From Flavobacterium piscisymbiosum (lineage in GTDB: Bacteria > Bacteroidota > Bacteroidia > Flavobacteriales > Flavobacteriaceae): a stretch of DNA of 64,000 nucleotides. The stretch's first letter is position 1; each line of letters begins with the position of its first letter. The stretch is from NCBI RefSeq assembly GCF_020905295.1, contig NZ_JAJJMM010000001.1, forward strand, positions 1,240,001-1,304,000, given 5' to 3'. Positions 62,386 through 64,000 of the stretch are shown here, one piece after another. The notes below the pieces were generated by a model. It had not been told where the DNA came from and did no database searches. It saw nothing but the letters and a program-made list of their open reading frames with translations. Position numbers and translations under genes: made by a program.

Positions 62386-63171
62386 TTATCCGCGTTCCAT
62401 ATTATAAGCTTTAAGATTCAAAAGTTCTTCAGTCGAAATCACTTTATAATTGTTTTGCTTTAAAAATTGCAAAAACTGTTCCAATACTAAAACCGAGTGT
62501 GATGCCGTGTCGTGCAAAAGTACAATTCCGCCGGGAGAAACACGTTTTATAATGCGATTGAAAATCAATTCCTTATTTTTTGTTCCGCCGTCAAGCGAAC
62601 GAATGTTCCAGCCAATTACTTTATGTCCGGTTTGTTGCAAAGCCCTTCTAATCGAAGGCGTTGTAACTCCGTAAGGCGGACGAAAGAAGTTTATTTTTTT
62701 GGAAGTAAATTGTTCCAGAAGTTGATCTGTTTTTTGGATTTCTTCTGTTATTGTTGCGGCATTATAAAAATCAAAAAATTTAGAATGAGAGTAGGAATGA
62801 TTCCCAACCAAATGTCCGTCAGCAATAATTTGTTTGAGAATTTCAGGATGTGCTTCGATATTTTTTCCGATGCAAAAGAAAGTCGCTTTTGCATCGTATT
62901 TTTTCAAAAGTTCTAAGACTTGTAAAGTAAAAATACCTGGTCCGTCATCAAACGTAATGGCGATTTTTTTCTCTGTTTCTAAAGGATTATTGCAGAACGC
63001 TTTTACGTGATAATTAGATGAAATTCGGGCAGAACCAATAGCATTTATTCCCAGCCAAATTAAAATAACCACAACAAACCACCATATATTTATTGCCGTA
63101 TAAAAATTCAGAAGAAATAATAAAAGCAATAAAAAGACAAAAAATAGTGATATGTTTTTGTGCGTTATCAT
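62386..63171 (-). CDS. Polysaccharide deacetylase family protein (NodB-like)
   Basis: A 261-residue membrane-anchored enzyme: two hydrophobic segments (about 8-27 and 30-48), then the NodB domain with ITFDDGPG (Asp75, Asp76), GNHSYSHSKF (metal His pair) and RPPYGVTTPS. The metal triad is complete, so it is probably active. In this cluster it might deacylate or deacetylate a glycan or lipid carrier. Its ATG overlaps the ketosynthase stop by 4 bases. Confidence 0.88.
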   Translation of the reverse strand: MITHKNISLFFVFLLLLLFLLNFYTAINIWWFVVVILIWLGINAIGSARISSNYHVKAFCNNPLETEKKIAITFDDGPGIFTLQVLELLKKYDAKATFFCIGKNIEAHPEILKQIIADGHLVGNHSYSHSKFFDFYNAATITEEIQKTDQLLEQFTSKKINFFRPPYGVTTPSIRRALQQTGHKVIGWNIRSLDGGTKNKELIFNRIIKRVSPGGIVLLHDTASHSVLVLEQFLQFLKQNNYKVISTEELLNLKAYNMERG

Positions 63172-64000
63172 TTTGTGATTAACGTAAAACTGTGGTTTTT
63201 TCCGTTTAATTGATTGTACAATAAAATGGTATTGTAAACTGGTTTTTCAACCGAATTTACTTTTATGATTTCAGGAATTTCCTGCGTTTTAATAATTTTT
63301 GCTGCCATCCAAAAAGCAAAAGCCGAAGCTGTGTCGTATTCACCGCACAAATGTTTGTAATATAAAACAGGCGTTTCTGCGAAAGCATTTTCGGTAAGAT
63401 TTCTATAATAATTTTCGAAATCTACATTTCCGTCAAAACCTAAAACTAAAGCATCAATGTCTGAAATCTCTAAATTATTTGATTTCAGGAAAGATTTAAT
63501 TTCGGCTTCAATTTCGTTTTCTTCCAGCGTATTTACAATTGCAATATCCAGAACTTCAGCATAGGTAGTTTCTTTTCTTTCATTTTCTAAAACAAAAAAA
63601 CTGGCACCTTCGCCATAAACTGCTCCGCTGGTATCAGAATCTAAAAGATTATAAGGTTGTTGATTGTCTGGTTTTATACGTCCTGATAACTTAAAAAGTG
63701 CGGTTGTATATTCGCCATTTTCATCGACTCCGCCCACTAAAATAGATTGTGCTTCCTCTTCTTCAATTTGCATTTTAGCATCTAAAAGTGCCGACTCAAA
63801 AGAAACAGCGCCATTTACATATGTAAAATTATAACCTTTACATTGCTGCAACAAAGCGATTTGCGCACCAACAGTATTATGAGTCGATTGAATAAAAGAA
63901 GTTGGTGTTAAAAATTCTTCGTTATTATCCAGAATACTTTTCAGGAATTTCTCAGAATCTTCGATGCATCCTAAACCGGTTCCGGTAATGATGGCATCAA
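63168..64000 (-). CDS. Beta-ketoacyl synthase, chain-length-factor-like, 5' end missing
   Basis: The frame is open from the window edge (base 64000) to the stop. The TTG that gives the internal start at 63854 is only a codon. Visible are GTGLGCIEDSEKFL, TPTSFIQSTHNTVGAQIAL and YVNGAVSFESALLDAK. This is the pattern of ketosynthase chain-length factors of aryl-polyene clusters. The place of the catalytic Cys is taken by Phe/Ser (AVSFES), so it probably pairs with an active ketosynthase encoded beyond the window. First gene of the visible operon. Confidence 0.85.
   Translation of the reverse strand, partial: DAIITGTGLGCIEDSEKFLKSILDNNEEFLTPTSFIQSTHNTVGAQIALLQQCKGYNFTYVNGAVSFESALLDAKMQIEEEEAQSILVGGVDENGEYTTALFKLSGRIKPDNQQPYNLLDSDTSGAVYGEGASFFVLENERKETTYAEVLDIAIVNTLEENEIEAEIKSFLKSNNLEISDIDALVLGFDGNVDFENYYRNLTENAFAETPVLYYKHLCGEYDTASAFAFWMAAKIIKTQEIPEIIKVNSVEKPVYNTILLYNQLNGKNHSFTLITK

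Noticed and set aside
1..64000. tRNA or rRNA genes
   Set aside because: I saw no cloverleaf with the conserved TTCRA arm or rRNA segment in any gap; a scan with a dedicated program would settle it.

Overview
The window looks like the chromosome of a Flavobacterium species (Bacteroidota). Supporting points are the low GC content, the TAnnTTTG promoter motif in front of many genes, a SprE-type gliding and type IX secretion lipoprotein, an F0F1 ATP synthase operon that stops after atpG, many TTG starts, and a flexirubin/aryl-polyene-type pigment cluster at the right end. The gene order sprE, bactofilin, atp operon and then the pigment cluster recalls Flavobacterium johnsoniae, but this is from memory and no search was run.

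Layout. 1-1257 is the 3' part of a conserved hypothetical gene. 1266-15023 is a surface-polysaccharide locus: a chain-length determinant, two Wzy/ligase-like proteins converging tail to tail, a flippase, several glycosyltransferases, a UDP-glucuronate decarboxylase, WecB and a CapK-like adenylate-forming enzyme. The stretch from about 1.3 to 8.3 kb is visibly more AT-rich than the rest, as is common for exchanged capsule/O-antigen cassettes. An ORF6N-domain gene and a family of GGTCACAATTTGTGACC-type palindromes lie inside the locus (12918-13471), and a HigBA toxin-antitoxin pair closes it. 15713-25630 is mostly housekeeping: purD, upp, a GT9 transferase, a ferredoxin-reductase-like protein and an ABC exporter. 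It also carries two lineage-specific hypothetical genes and dispersed hairpin repeats.

25720-34622 holds sprE, a bactofilin, an AtpI-like protein and atpBEFHAG. atpD and atpC are absent. It is followed by a strong terminator and a tandem array of four units of 88-90 bp. 35292-46638 holds an acetyltransferase, a second flippase, dut, a sugar-nucleotide transferase, a TPR protein, a DUF4292 lipoprotein and an EnvC-like protein with a degenerate LytM domain. rbfA, a LolC/E-like permease and a MATE transporter complete that block. 46702-47971 carries a cell-wall amidase and a YefM/YoeB toxin-antitoxin cassette bracketed by two copies of the same terminator hairpin; dusB follows.

49335-64000, all on the minus strand and running off the end, is the most distinctive region. 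It encodes an adenylate-forming ligase, a C45-type acyltransferase lipoprotein, a CrtI-like oxidoreductase, an MMPL-PlsC fusion and a GT2-DUF2062 fusion. It also encodes a hot-dog dehydratase-like protein, two beta-barrel proteins, LolA- and LolB-like proteins, a polysaccharide deacetylase and a chain-length-factor-like ketosynthase. This matches the accessory half of a flexirubin (dialkylresorcinol/aryl polyene) cluster that makes a membrane pigment and delivers it to the outer membrane.

The observations I consider least explained are the palindrome family shared between the ORF6N coding sequence and its 3' flank, the tandem array after the atp operon, the hairpin after atpE, and the three GTAC boxes at 12-bp spacing over the yefM/yoeB promoter.
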